A DNA stretch of 64,000 nt from JBCFAY01 sp038562375 (GCA_038562375.1 JBCFAY010000003.1:120768-184767), one strand, 5' to 3'; shown: positions 18,084-27,182, counted from the first letter of the stretch. A program made the numbers and translations. The notes: generated by a model from the sequence alone, not told the origin.

Positions 18084-19370
18084 GTGGAAATGAACGTTTA
18101 TCGATCCGACGATACCGTCGTGTGCTCTTTCGTGCAGCTCGAACACCTGCGTCCCTTGCCCGCAAGCGCTTTGGACGCTGCGCAGCGGGCAGTCTTTTTG
18201 TACGACCGCGACCTGCGTTTTTCAAAGGCGTCGTTTGCGCTCGATCATCCGGGGCAATTGTTTGGCGAGGAGGGGCTTCATTGGCTCGATTCCGCTCGTA
18301 TCGCCGAAAAGGCCGATCCGTCCGTCATCCCCGCATCCTTGCTTGCGCTGGTCGGCAAGGGGAAGGTCAAGGCGGTCAATGTACGAGCTCCGGGATATAG
18401 GGAGCTGTTTGCGCCGCTTGAAGGAAAAAAGATCCGGGTGAACGTGCTGGCGCTTGGGGACGTGGGCGGAACGCTCGCCATCGGGCTTCGACTGCTTGGC
18501 GGCGGGGAGATCGACCGGATCGGGATATTCGATGTCCGCAAAGAAGCCTGCGAGCGCTGGGAACAGGAACTCAATCAGATTATGGACCCCGACCCGGCGG
18601 TGCAATTGCCGGCGGTTGAAATCTTGGAAGCGGATCGGCTTTTCGACTGCGACCTGTTCGTGTTCTGCGCGTCCGCGGGCGTTCCTCCGCTGGAAGCCGG
18701 AGTTGAGGACGTTCGGATGTACCAGTATGCCGCGAACGCAAAACTGATAAGGAAGTATGCGCGCGAGGCGCGGCTTGCCCGTTTTCGCGGCTGGTTCGCG
18801 GTTGTTTCGGATCCGGTCGACCTTTTATGCAAAACGGCGCTTGATGAGAGCAATCGCGATGGCGATGGCCGCGAGGATTTCATGGGCCTTCGACCGGAGC
18901 AGATTCAAGGCTACGGCCTTGGCGTAATGGCGGCGCGCGCGGTGTATCACGCGTCCAAAACCATGCGGTATGCGCACTATCTGCGCGAAGGCAGAGCTTT
19001 TGGCCCCCATGGGAAAGGGCTTGTGATCGCCAACAGCATCGAGCGTTACGACGACGAGCTCTCCATGGAGCTTACGGGCCTTGCGCTCAACGCAAATCTG
19101 AGGATCCGCGAAACCGGGTTTAAACCTTATATTGCGCCCGCGCTCTCCTCGGGAGCGCTTTCGATACTGGCAATGCTCCGGGGGCAGTGGCACTACAGCG
19201 CGAATTTTTTGGGCGGCGTTTACCTCGGCGCGCGCAACAGGACGACGGAGAATGGGCTTTGTGTGGAGCGGACGCCGTTGCCGGACATGCTGATGCAAAG
19301 GATCGGCGATGTTTTTGATCAGCTAAGGGAGCGCTATAAGGAGCAAAACAAGAACGATGCGCATGGATGA
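18084..19370 (+). CDS. Lactate/malate dehydrogenase-fold protein, divergent
   Basis: About the first 115 residues match nothing I recognise. From about 118 a Rossmann segment VLALGDVGGTLAIGLRLL begins, then FCASAGVPP, an Arg within EDVRMYQYAANAKLI (the place of the substrate Arg in MSRxDLL), VVSDPVDLL (the usual SNPVD), and GPHGKGLVI near 306, where LDH and MDH have the catalytic His in GEHGDS. The catalytic His is kept but the following Asp is Lys. It is probably an NAD(P)-dependent 2-hydroxyacid-type dehydrogenase with altered substrate. Start GTG 18084 sits six bases after AAGGAG. It is coupled to the giant protein upstream and overlaps the flavodoxin-like gene by 14 bases. Confidence 0.7.
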   Translation: MEMNVYRSDDTVVCSFVQLEHLRPLPASALDAAQRAVFLYDRDLRFSKASFALDHPGQLFGEEGLHWLDSARIAEKADPSVIPASLLALVGKGKVKAVNVRAPGYRELFAPLEGKKIRVNVLALGDVGGTLAIGLRLLGGGEIDRIGIFDVRKEACERWEQELNQIMDPDPAVQLPAVEILEADRLFDCDLFVFCASAGVPPLEAGVEDVRMYQYAANAKLIRKYAREARLARFRGWFAVVSDPVDLLCKTALDESNRDGDGREDFMGLRPEQIQGYGLGVMAARAVYHASKTMRYAHYLREGRAFGPHGKGLVIANSIERYDDELSMELTGLALNANLRIRETGFKPYIAPALSSGALSILAMLRGQWHYSANFLGGVYLGARNRTTENGLCVERTPLPDMLMQRIGDVFDQLRERYKEQNKNDAHG

Positions 19371-20418
19371 AATCACGCTGATTATACCCGAGTGCCGCGA
19401 GGCAGCCAAGACGAAGCGGCTGACGGGCATCCTTGAATACTGCCTTGACGGATGCAGCGTTAAGACGATCACCCGTGCGGAGGAGTTTGAACCCCTTGAA
19501 AACAAGCGGGTGCTCTTTGCCATCAATCTCGGGGAGTCCGGCATCAACCTTGAATACTTTGGATTTTTAAAGAAAATGCGCGTGAACGACGGGTTTCTAA
19601 AAGGCTGCGTGGGCGCTCTGATCGTCGACGGGAGCACCGAGCTATATACGAAAGCCGTGGCGCGCGAACTGGTCTTTTGCGCGAACCGCTCCGGCTGTAC
19701 GTTCGTCGGCAAGCCGCTCGTGGAAGCGACCGGCTCCATGACCAACTTCAACACGCTCGCGATGACGCTCGAAACCGATCACATGGGCGCGTACAGGCAT
19801 TCGGCGAAAACGCTGGTTCAACAGCTGCAGAGCTTCGAATATCCGAAGTCCAGCCGACCAAACATCCTGACGCTGCACGCGAGCAATTATTCGACTTCCA
19901 ATACTTTAAGCGTCTGGAAAATGGTGGAGAAGCATTTGACCGGCTGCGATATCCATGAACTGACGCTTCGCAACGGCGAGCTGGTCGACTGCACCGGCTG
20001 CCCTTATACGCAGTGCCTTCACTTGGGGGAACGGGGAAATTGCTTTTATGGTGGAGCGATCGTCGAGGATGTATTTCCTGCGGTACGGGCGTGCAACGCG
20101 CTCGTGCTGCTCTGCCCGAACTACAACGATGCGGTGGGCGCCAACATCGCGGCGTTTATCAACAGGCTGACGTCGTTATACCGCAATACGCGCTTCTATG
20201 ACAAATATCTTTTCGGCGTCATCGTATCGGGCTACAGCGGCGGAGATATCGTGGCCGAGCAGCTCATCAGCGGATTGAATATGAACAAGTCGTTTCTTTT
20301 GCCCGCCTGGTTTTCTCTGCTCGAAACCGCTCACGCTCCGAGGAGCGCCCAAGACATACCCGGCATCGAGGAGCGCGCAAAGCTCTTTGCACAGAACATG
20401 CTGGGGATGCTTTGCTGA
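19357..20418 (+). CDS. Flavodoxin-fold / NADPH-dependent FMN reductase-like protein with extra N-terminal domain
   Basis: The C-terminal half, from about residue 165 (RPNILTLHASNYSTSNT), is a flavodoxin-like NAD(P)H:FMN reductase domain with a CTGCPYTQC motif near 211 and LLCPNYNDAVGANIAAFINR as second flavin segment. The N-terminal 150 residues look like a second, degenerate alpha/beta domain (VLFAINLGESGIN, GALIVDGS). Several Cys could hold a redox centre or disulfide. It overlaps the dehydrogenase gene, so the three genes form one translational unit. It shares fold with the protein at 1548 but has a different architecture. Electron transfer linked to the dehydrogenase is a reasonable guess only. 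Confidence 0.68.
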   Translation: MRMDEITLIIPECREAAKTKRLTGILEYCLDGCSVKTITRAEEFEPLENKRVLFAINLGESGINLEYFGFLKKMRVNDGFLKGCVGALIVDGSTELYTKAVARELVFCANRSGCTFVGKPLVEATGSMTNFNTLAMTLETDHMGAYRHSAKTLVQQLQSFEYPKSSRPNILTLHASNYSTSNTLSVWKMVEKHLTGCDIHELTLRNGELVDCTGCPYTQCLHLGERGNCFYGGAIVEDVFPAVRACNALVLLCPNYNDAVGANIAAFINRLTSLYRNTRFYDKYLFGVIVSGYSGGDIVAEQLISGLNMNKSFLLPAWFSLLETAHAPRSAQDIPGIEERAKLFAQNMLGMLC

Positions 20419-20481
20419 GCAAATTCGTTACAAAAGAATAGAACAGCGTCATGCTGTGAATTTGGGGAGAAATTACTTTTG

Positions 20482-21573
20482 ATGAAAAAGAATATCGTAC
20501 GTTTCGCATCGTTGCTTATTTTGTGTGCAATCATTTTTACCGTTGCTCCGATCTCAAGCTCAACCGCTCTTGAACCTATGTTTCCGGGATTTCCATCCTC
20601 GGGCAGCGGCTCCGCTTTCCAAAATGAAGCGCTCTCGGAATCCGTTCGCAGCTATCTATCGACTTTAAAAATTGAACCGATTCTAAAGGAATATAAAAGC
20701 ACAGCGGGCAACGATCGTCCGGAAAAAATTTATCCCGAAATCATCAAGGACTATAAAAAATACGTTAATCTGGTTGGGATGATTGAAGCCGAGCTGACGC
20801 GCGGGGTGGAGCAGGCAGCCTCGGCCATCGGACCGACATGCCGTGCTCAGTTGGACTTCAAAATGCCTTCCTGGAAGTATTTTGCGTCCGTGCTGCGCGT
20901 AGTCAATACAGCGGAGGGTTTTTTAAGCATAATAAGGCCGACCCTTTCCGTGCAGAACGGGGAAGGCGGGGGATCGATGCTTTCCTGCACCGTCGAATTT
21001 GAACCGCTCACATCGCTTGCCGACAGGTTCGCCAAGGGAGACGGCTCCAAATATCTTTCGATGCGACTGACCTACGCATATTTAAACACCGTATATGGCG
21101 AGACTGGACGAACCATACGCTATGCGCTGCCGGGCGTTCCGAAAGCCATGCAGGATGAACTTGTTTTTCCTCTCCAAAGCTATACGAAGCTGCGCAAGAG
21201 CTGGTACTCGAGCCGCGATTGCGGCTACCGAAAGCATACGGGCATGGACATCCATGCAAAAGAGGGTACGAAGATCTTAAGCTGCACGGACGGCATTGTG
21301 GAATACATCGGCTATGAGTGCATCCCGGGGAATTATGTGATCGTCAGGGACGATCTCGGGTATGAATATCATTATTATCACCTCCTGGAGATCCCCGATT
21401 TTTTAAAACAGGGGCAGAGCGTGAAAGCGGGTGATCTCGTCGGGCTTGTCGGCAATACCGGCAACAGTTCGGTGAATCATCTGCACATCACGATCATTTC
21501 GCCGAATCAACTGTACATCGATCCATACAAGTTCATGTTGGCAGCGCTCAAGCGCTCCGGCATCAAGAAATAG
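20482..21573 (+). CDS. Secreted M23 (LytM-type) peptidase
   Basis: Has a signal peptide or membrane anchor (KKNIVRFASLLILCAIIFTV), then about 220 residues without a recognised domain. A C-terminal LytM domain follows with HTGMDIHA (zinc His and Asp), YEYHYYHL and HLHITII (HxH). The family cuts peptidoglycan cross-bridges or activates amidases. TTG 20479 and ATG 20482 are both possible starts after GGGGAGA; ATG is given. It sits between the giant-protein operon and purA. Confidence 0.82.
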   Translation: MKKNIVRFASLLILCAIIFTVAPISSSTALEPMFPGFPSSGSGSAFQNEALSESVRSYLSTLKIEPILKEYKSTAGNDRPEKIYPEIIKDYKKYVNLVGMIEAELTRGVEQAASAIGPTCRAQLDFKMPSWKYFASVLRVVNTAEGFLSIIRPTLSVQNGEGGGSMLSCTVEFEPLTSLADRFAKGDGSKYLSMRLTYAYLNTVYGETGRTIRYALPGVPKAMQDELVFPLQSYTKLRKSWYSSRDCGYRKHTGMDIHAKEGTKILSCTDGIVEYIGYECIPGNYVIVRDDLGYEYHYYHLLEIPDFLKQGQSVKAGDLVGLVGNTGNSSVNHLHITIISPNQLYIDPYKFMLAALKRSGIKK

Positions 21574-21633
21574 AGGGTGTTATAATTACTGATTATAGAT
21601 ATATTCAAATATACAAGCGTAGATTTGATAAAA

Positions 21634-21661
21634 TTGTTTGACCTGACGCCCAATGTATAAT
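21634..21661 (+). promoter_or_regulatory. Putative purA promoter
   Basis: A perfect TATAAT (21656-21661) with a weak TTGTTT 16 bases upstream. No guanine-type riboswitch is visible in the 135-base leader. Confidence 0.4.
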
Positions 21662-21708
21662 ACTATGCTATTGGTTGGTTTAATAGTAAAAGCAAGGAGG
21701 AATCCGAG

Positions 21709-22986
21709 ATGCAGACTTGCGCTGTAGTCGGTGTAAATTGGGGAGATGAAGGCAAGGGGCGCATGGTCGACCTGATCGCCGAACAATACGATATCGTTGT
21801 GCGCTATCAGGGGGGCAGCAACGCCGGTCATACCGTGATCAACGAGTACGGAAAATTCGCGCTGAACCTGATTCCGTCCGGTATTTTCCGCAAGAACGTC
21901 ATCAATGTGCTTGGAAACGGAACAGTGATCGATCCCGAGCACTTGGTGCACGAAATCGAAAAGCTGCGCGCATCCGGGATCGATATTACGCCGGAACGCC
22001 TTAGGATCAGCGATCGCGCGATGATCGTGTTCCCGTACCACAAGGAGCAGGACGCTCTGGAGGAGCAGCGCCTTGCGGACGCGAAGTATGGCTCGACCAA
22101 GCGAGGCATTGCGCCGGTCTATGGCGACAAGTATCTCAAAAAAGGTATCATGATGGGCGAACTGCGCGACGCCGCCGCACTTCGCAAGCGCCTTGAGCCG
22201 ATCCTGCAGTATAAGAACCTCCTTCTTTCGGGCGTTTACGGAGCGAACCCGCACACGATGGACGAGATCTTTGCCTGGCTGGAATCCTATGCTTTTGTGC
22301 TGCTTCCGTATATCAGCGATACCGGACTGCTGTTGGAAGAATCGTATCGAGCCGGAAAGCGCATCATGTTCGAAGCGCAACTCGGCGCGCTCAGGGATAT
22401 CGATTTCGGGATTTATCCCTATACATCCTCCTCGTCGCCTTTGGCGGCATATGCGCCGATCGGCTCGGGGATCCCCGGGATTCGCGTCGACCAGACCATC
22501 GGCATCGTTAAGGCGTATTCCTCCTGCGTGGGAGAAGGCCCGTTCACGGCGGAGTGGTTTGGAAACGACGCGCATTTGCTGCGCGAGGCGGGCGGCGAAT
22601 ATGGCGCTGCGACGGGAAGGCCCCGGAGGGTTGGCCCGTTCGACGTCGTCGCTACGCGCTACGGCGCGCGTATGCAGGGCGCAGACACGATCGCTTTGAC
22701 CAAGCTCGACGTGCTTTCCTATATGACCGAGGTCCCTGTTTGCGTCGCTTATGAGCTTGACGGTAAGAGGACGGAAGAGTTCCCGTTCATTTCGGAGCTT
22801 GACCGAGCAAAGCCCATATTTGAGACGCTACCCGGCTGGAATGAACCGATTTCGCACATCCGCAGCTTCGATGAGCTTCCGGCCGCGGCAAGGGAGTATG
22901 TGCTGTATATTGAGAAGAAGATCGCATGCCCGATCGGCTATGTCTCGATCGGCGCCGGCAGGGATGAGATCATCAGGAGGGCATGA
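21709..22986 (+). CDS. purA: Adenylosuccinate synthetase
   Basis: Joins IMP and aspartate with GTP hydrolysis to form adenylosuccinate, the first committed step to AMP. The N-terminus VVGVNWGDEGKGRMVDLIA is the signature phosphate loop. QGGSNAGHTV, GVYGANPHT and GEYGAATGRPRRVGPFD are further conserved blocks. The length of 425 residues is normal. AAGGAGG precedes ATG 21709. It overlaps purB by four bases (ATGA), so the two AMP-branch enzymes are translationally coupled. Confidence 0.96.
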   Translation: MQTCAVVGVNWGDEGKGRMVDLIAEQYDIVVRYQGGSNAGHTVINEYGKFALNLIPSGIFRKNVINVLGNGTVIDPEHLVHEIEKLRASGIDITPERLRISDRAMIVFPYHKEQDALEEQRLADAKYGSTKRGIAPVYGDKYLKKGIMMGELRDAAALRKRLEPILQYKNLLLSGVYGANPHTMDEIFAWLESYAFVLLPYISDTGLLLEESYRAGKRIMFEAQLGALRDIDFGIYPYTSSSSPLAAYAPIGSGIPGIRVDQTIGIVKAYSSCVGEGPFTAEWFGNDAHLLREAGGEYGAATGRPRRVGPFDVVATRYGARMQGADTIALTKLDVLSYMTEVPVCVAYELDGKRTEEFPFISELDRAKPIFETLPGWNEPISHIRSFDELPAAAREYVLYIEKKIACPIGYVSIGAGRDEIIRRA

Positions 22987-24419
22987 TGGAGGATACAAGC
23001 CGCTACGAATCGCCGCTTTCGAGCCGCTATGCGTCCAAGGAGATGCTCGCGCTCTTTTCGGCGGATCATCGATATAGAACCTGGCGCAAACTCTGGGTTG
23101 CGCTTGCCGAGACCGAGCGGGAGCTTGGTCTCGACATTTCCGAGGAGCAGATCGGCGAGCTCAAGGCGCACATCGACGATATCGACTATGCCGCCATCGC
23201 CGAAAAGGAGCATCAGATCCGGCACGACGTCATGGCCCACGTCTACGGATACGGCCTTTGCGCGCCCAAGGCGGCTGGGATCATCCATCTTGGGGCCACA
23301 AGCTGCTATGTGACGGACAACGCGGATATCATCATCTACCGCGACGCCCTGGGCCTCCTTCGCGCCAAGCTCCTGCTGCTCGCGGATAAATTGGCGCGCT
23401 TTTCCTATGAACATCGCGCATTGCCGACGCTCGGCTATACGCATTTTCAGCCGGCGCAGCTTGTGACGGTCGGCAAGAGGGCGACGCTTTGGCTGCAGGA
23501 CTTCCTGAGCGATTTGGACGAGCTTGACTATCTTGTCGGCGGCATGATGCTTCTTGGGAGCAAGGGCACGACTGGAACGCAGGCGAGCTTTTTGAGCCTT
23601 TTCGAAGGCGATCATGACAAGGTGCGCGCGGCGGACGAGAGGATTGCACAGAAGATGGGCTTTGCGGCGACCTATCCAGTTACGGGGCAGACCTATCCGC
23701 GCAAGCTCGACAGCCGCATTCTAAATGTCCTGAGCGCCGTTGCGCAAAGCGCGTACCGGTTTGCAAACGATATGCGCCTGTTGCAGCACATGCGCGAGAT
23801 CGAGGAGCCGTTTGAAAAGGATCAGGTCGGCTCTTCCGCGATGGCGTATAAGCGCAATCCCATGCGCAGCGAGCGAATCTGCTCTTTGTCAAGGTATATC
23901 ATGGTGGACGCGCTGAACGCGCCTTTGACAGCATCCATGCAATGGCTTGAGCGGACGCTGGACGATTCCGCAAACCGACGGATCTCTCTTCCGGAGGGCT
24001 TCCTCGCAGCGGATGCGGTGCTCAAGCTCTGCATCAGCGTTTCCGACGGGCTTGTGGTTTACCCAAAGGTAATCGAGCGCAACGTGATGGAGTATCTGCC
24101 TTTTATCGCGACCGAAAACCTGCTGATGGCGGCGGTCAAAAAAGGCGGGAATCGCCAGGAGCTTCATGAGGTGATCCGCGTGCACTCGATGGCCGCATCC
24201 TATCGTATGAAGCATGAGGATGGAGTTTGCGATCTCTTGGAACGGCTGCGCAGCGAACCAAAACTCGGGCTCGCGCCCGAGGAGTTCGACGCGGTGCTCG
24301 ATCCGTCCACCTATATCGGCCGCTGCACAGAGCAGGTCGAGGAATACTTGGAACGGTTTGTAACGCCGTTGCTCGAAGGCGCCGTGGACTACAGCATAAA
24401 AGCGGATATCAATGTATAG
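22983..24419 (+). CDS. purB: Adenylosuccinate lyase
   Basis: Splits adenylosuccinate to AMP and fumarate, and SAICAR to AICAR, so it serves two purine steps. The fumarase/aspartase superfamily signature is SSAMAYKRNPMRSE. The catalytic regions LGATSCYVTDNAD and GYTHFQPAQLVTVGKR are present. The 478-residue length fits the longer branch of the family. The start overlaps the purA stop; ATG 22986 one codon later is equally possible. Confidence 0.96.
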   Translation: MMEDTSRYESPLSSRYASKEMLALFSADHRYRTWRKLWVALAETERELGLDISEEQIGELKAHIDDIDYAAIAEKEHQIRHDVMAHVYGYGLCAPKAAGIIHLGATSCYVTDNADIIIYRDALGLLRAKLLLLADKLARFSYEHRALPTLGYTHFQPAQLVTVGKRATLWLQDFLSDLDELDYLVGGMMLLGSKGTTGTQASFLSLFEGDHDKVRAADERIAQKMGFAATYPVTGQTYPRKLDSRILNVLSAVAQSAYRFANDMRLLQHMREIEEPFEKDQVGSSAMAYKRNPMRSERICSLSRYIMVDALNAPLTASMQWLERTLDDSANRRISLPEGFLAADAVLKLCISVSDGLVVYPKVIERNVMEYLPFIATENLLMAAVKKGGNRQELHEVIRVHSMAASYRMKHEDGVCDLLERLRSEPKLGLAPEEFDAVLDPSTYIGRCTEQVEEYLERFVTPLLEGAVDYSIKADINV

Positions 24420-24457
24420 CCGGTTTTCCCTTGCCATAAATGCTGAACGGGTGATCG

Positions 24458-24487
24458 TTGCATCGCAATTGCTACGGGTGCTATAAT
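24458..24487 (+). promoter_or_regulatory. Putative promoter of the zinc-ribbon / sigma-factor module
   Basis: TTGCAT (24458-24463), 18-base spacer, TATAAT (24482-24487), with a strong ACAGGAGG ribosome site about 30 bases further. Confidence 0.55.
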
Positions 24488-24526
24488 AAAGAAAAGGCCT
24501 GGTAAACTTGACAGGAGGAATCAATT

Positions 24527-25261
24527 ATGGCTTCTTTCAACGATTTTGGAAAAAAATTGAGCGGATTTGTTCAGAACGCGTCCAAAAAATCCGAAGAAAT
24601 GATTGATAACGCAAAGCTTAGCTCCGAGATCAATCGCTTTGAGGGGAACATTCATGACCTCCAACTAAGCCTTGGCAAGGCGTATTACGAAAAGTACGCC
24701 CAAGATGAGACCTGTGAATTTGCCGATTATATCGTGAAGATCAACGCTCTGGTGGCGGACATTCAAAAACGAAACGAGATTTTGCTTGCAAGGAAGAACC
24801 TTCGCAATTGCCCCAACTGCCAAACAACGGTTCCGTTGAACAACGTGTTTTGCGGCAAATGCGGAATGCGCCTTCCGCCGATCGAATACCCTGTGCAGGA
24901 CACTGCGGAAGAACAGGACGCGCAGACGGTGCAGTATACGCAGTATTCGCAGGAGGAACAGCAAACGCAAAGCGCGCAGGTTGCCGAGCAGGAACAGTAT
25001 ACGCAGTATACACAGGAAGTCCAAGAGGACCAACCTGCACAGTATACTCAGGACGCGCAGCAGGACCAGGGTACGCTGGATACACAGGGTACGCAGCAGG
25101 GAGAGTATAGACCATATACGCAGAATGCGCAGAAAGACCTGCAGGCCCAGAATACAGGCGTCTTTTGTCCGCAATGCGGAGCGAAAAACGAAGCGTCATC
25201 CAGTTTTTGCGCAGCCTGCGGACAGAGGATCGCAGCATCGGGAGGAGAACCTGTTGAATGA
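24527..25261 (+). CDS. Double zinc-ribbon protein with Gln/Thr/Tyr repeat linker
   Basis: An N-terminal helical, probably coiled-coil, segment of about 90 residues (KKLSGFVQNASKKSEEMIDN) is followed by a zinc ribbon CPNCQ...CGKCG at about 95-113. A low-complexity linker of roughly 90 residues is built from repeated YTQYTQE, AQ, QDQ and TQ units. A second ribbon CPQCGAKNE...CAACG lies near the C-terminus. The stop overlaps the STAS gene by ATGA, tying it to the partner-switching module. Function unknown; it could be a scaffold or sensor. Codon-level repetition of CAG/TAT/ACG makes the linker prone to length variation. Confidence 0.75.
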   Translation: MASFNDFGKKLSGFVQNASKKSEEMIDNAKLSSEINRFEGNIHDLQLSLGKAYYEKYAQDETCEFADYIVKINALVADIQKRNEILLARKNLRNCPNCQTTVPLNNVFCGKCGMRLPPIEYPVQDTAEEQDAQTVQYTQYSQEEQQTQSAQVAEQEQYTQYTQEVQEDQPAQYTQDAQQDQGTLDTQGTQQGEYRPYTQNAQKDLQAQNTGVFCPQCGAKNEASSSFCAACGQRIAASGGEPVE

Positions 25262-25572
25262 TTAGCAAGCTGATGTACGATGATGAAAGAGGCGTATGGA
25301 GCGTCACGATTGAAGGCGACTTGGACGTTTACCATGCGCCCAACGTTATTTCCATGATTGAGTCGGCCTACCAGCAGCATCCCGCCGCTGTGGAGATCGA
25401 CTGCAAAGGGCTTGAATATGTCGACAGCATGGGCCTTGGCGCGCTGGTCAAGATCAACAGCACCGTCAAGGAGAGCGGAGCGATTCGCTTGATGAATCTT
25501 AAGCAGAGGGTCTATAAGCTCTTTGAGATCACTCATCTGGACACATTGCTGAAAATCGAGGTTGCACCGTGA
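25258..25572 (+). CDS. STAS-domain anti-sigma factor antagonist (SpoIIAA/RsbV-like)
   Basis: A single STAS domain of 104 residues. It contains LEYVDSMGLGALV, where the Ser of DSMG is the site phosphorylated by the partner kinase in SpoIIAA and RsbV. Unphosphorylated antagonist would sequester the anti-sigma kinase and free the sigma factor encoded two genes downstream. ATG 25258 overlaps the previous stop. Confidence 0.9.
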   Translation: MISKLMYDDERGVWSVTIEGDLDVYHAPNVISMIESAYQQHPAAVEIDCKGLEYVDSMGLGALVKINSTVKESGAIRLMNLKQRVYKLFEITHLDTLLKIEVAP

Positions 25573-25934
25573 TGCATCAAGATGAAATCTTGCTGAGAAT
25601 TCCACCCAAACCCGAATACATGATCACCGTGCGTCTTGCCGCATCCTCGTTGGCTGAACGCAGCGGCTTTGATATGGAGCAGATCGAGGATATAAAAACC
25701 GCGGTTGCGGAAGCATGTCTTTTGCTGCTCAATCGCGGATGCGAGGATGCTTTGGAGATCCTTTTCCATACCGAAGGGGCTTTTCAGGTAGAAATATCTT
25801 CCACTATGTGCTCACAGCAGAATCATACGATGGAAGAGGAACTGAGCATGTTTTTGCTGACGGCGCTCGTGGACGATGTCAAAATATCCGATCAAAACAC
25901 GAAGCAATCCTTGACGCTCATCAAGCGCTTTTAA
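25572..25934 (+). CDS. Divergent RsbW/SpoIIAB-like HATPase
   Basis: About 120 residues placed exactly where the anti-sigma kinase lies in spoIIA and sigB operons. The helix EDIKTAVAEACLLLLNRG corresponds to the N-box region (normally E-x3-N-A), but the Asn expected after the Glu is missing. The usual G-box (GxGxG) is not evident in the shortened C-terminus. It may bind without ATP or be a pseudo-kinase. GTG 25569 is the alternative start, overlapping the STAS stop. Confidence 0.65.
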   Translation: MHQDEILLRIPPKPEYMITVRLAASSLAERSGFDMEQIEDIKTAVAEACLLLLNRGCEDALEILFHTEGAFQVEISSTMCSQQNHTMEEELSMFLLTALVDDVKISDQNTKQSLTLIKRF

Positions 25935-25947
25935 CGAGGATATCGGG

Positions 25948-26694
25948 TTGGAGAATCATCAGGCAAAAAGTGAATGTAATGACATTCGGATACAGGAGTA
26001 TTGCCGGACAAGGGATCTTTCCCTGCGCAATGAACTTGTGGACGAGTATCTTTATATCGCGAAAATTGCCGCGAAGAAGTTTGCGGGACGCGGCGTGGAA
26101 TACGATGATCTGCTCCAAACGGCAACGCTTGCGTTGATTAAAGCGCTGGAACGGTACGATCATACACGAAATGTAATGTTTTCGACGTTCGCGTCCCCGT
26201 GTGTCATAGGTGAGATCAAGAATTACTTCCGCGATAAGAGCCGTTCGATACGCCTTCCGAGGCGCAACGGGGAGCTTCTCAAACAGGTGGAAAAGGTGGT
26301 GGATAGTCTGGCCGCCGAACTGGGAGCACAGCCAAAACCCGGACAGGTTGCGGAGCGAATGAACATAAGCGTCGAACTTGTCCATGAGTTGATGGAAGCG
26401 CGCTCAAGATCCTATGTGGTTTCGCTGGACGATCCGATCGGCGAGAGCGACGACAGCGGTTGGAGCATCTCGGATACGATGGGTACGGAAGAGGCGGCAT
26501 ACAGCATCGTGGAGGATAAGGACTTTTTCAACCGTATTATGGACGACTTGAGTATACCGGAACAGCAGTTTATCAAACAGCGCTACATCAACGGGAACAG
26601 TCAGAAGGAAATTGCCTTGGCGATGAACGTATCTCAAATGTATGTTTCGCGTATGGAGAAAAAGCTCATCGAACGATTGCGGAAATATTTATAA
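25948..26694 (+). CDS. SigB/SigF/SigG-type RNA polymerase sigma factor
   Basis: A sigma-70 group 3 factor of 248 residues. Region 2 reads YDDLLQTATLALIKALERYD then FSTFASPCVIGEIKNYFRD, the -10 recognition and melting segment with the group's GEIxxxxRD. Region 3 begins IRLPRR, closer to SigB (VPRR) than SigF. Region 4 contains SQKEIALAMNVSQMYVSRMEKKLIERLR. The start is TTG 25948 after ACGAGG. It would direct a stress or developmental regulon under control of the surrounding STAS/kinase pair. Confidence 0.9.
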   Translation: MENHQAKSECNDIRIQEYCRTRDLSLRNELVDEYLYIAKIAAKKFAGRGVEYDDLLQTATLALIKALERYDHTRNVMFSTFASPCVIGEIKNYFRDKSRSIRLPRRNGELLKQVEKVVDSLAAELGAQPKPGQVAERMNISVELVHELMEARSRSYVVSLDDPIGESDDSGWSISDTMGTEEAAYSIVEDKDFFNRIMDDLSIPEQQFIKQRYINGNSQKEIALAMNVSQMYVSRMEKKLIERLRKYL

Positions 26695-26763
26695 AGAAGT
26701 TGTTTGAGCGCACGAATTTGTGCCGATGATATAGTATCTATTTCATTCGGAGGCATCGGTTGT

Positions 26764-27159
26764 ATGGAAAAACGCTGGAGCGTGTCCACATCGTTTTGCA
26801 AAATCGAGGAAATGAGAAAAGCTCTGGACGATTTTCTGAAAGAAATTGGGAACGCAACTGAAATCTCCTACGATTGTTCGCAGAACCTGCGGCTGATTCT
26901 TACCGAACTGTCCGTCAACGCGATCCTACATGGAAAAGGGGAAGTATCCGTCATAGCGGCCGAATGCTTTGACGGGCTGCTCCATATTCTTGTTTCTCAC
27001 GAAGAGTCGGATTCCTTTGATCCCAAACAGTATTACGACGCTCCGCCGCCTTTGGCTTCGCAGAATGGTCGCGGGATTTTCCTTGCGAAAAACCTAAGCG
27101 AAAACCTCGTATACAACGTGCGCGCCAACAAGGTGCTTGCCTGCGTTAAGACCCGCTGA
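26764..27159 (+). CDS. Anti-sigma factor serine kinase (RsbW-type HATPase)
   Basis: GHKL-fold ATPase of 131 residues. The N-box LRLILTELSVNAILHG keeps the Glu and Asn needed for Mg-ATP binding, and NGRGIFLAKNL is the G-box. It is therefore the more canonical of the two kinase-like genes around the sigma gene and the likelier active anti-sigma kinase. GGAGG lies 10 bases before ATG 26764; in-frame sequence from 26704 lacks a site. A terminator follows. Confidence 0.85.
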   Translation: MEKRWSVSTSFCKIEEMRKALDDFLKEIGNATEISYDCSQNLRLILTELSVNAILHGKGEVSVIAAECFDGLLHILVSHEESDSFDPKQYYDAPPPLASQNGRGIFLAKNLSENLVYNVRANKVLACVKTR

Positions 27160-27182
27160 TAGCGTCCAAACCACGTTCATTC

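Noticed and set aside
24890..25150. Repeat tract considered as a CRISPR or tandem-repeat array
   Set aside because: The units are irregular, lie inside a protein frame and have no spacer structure.
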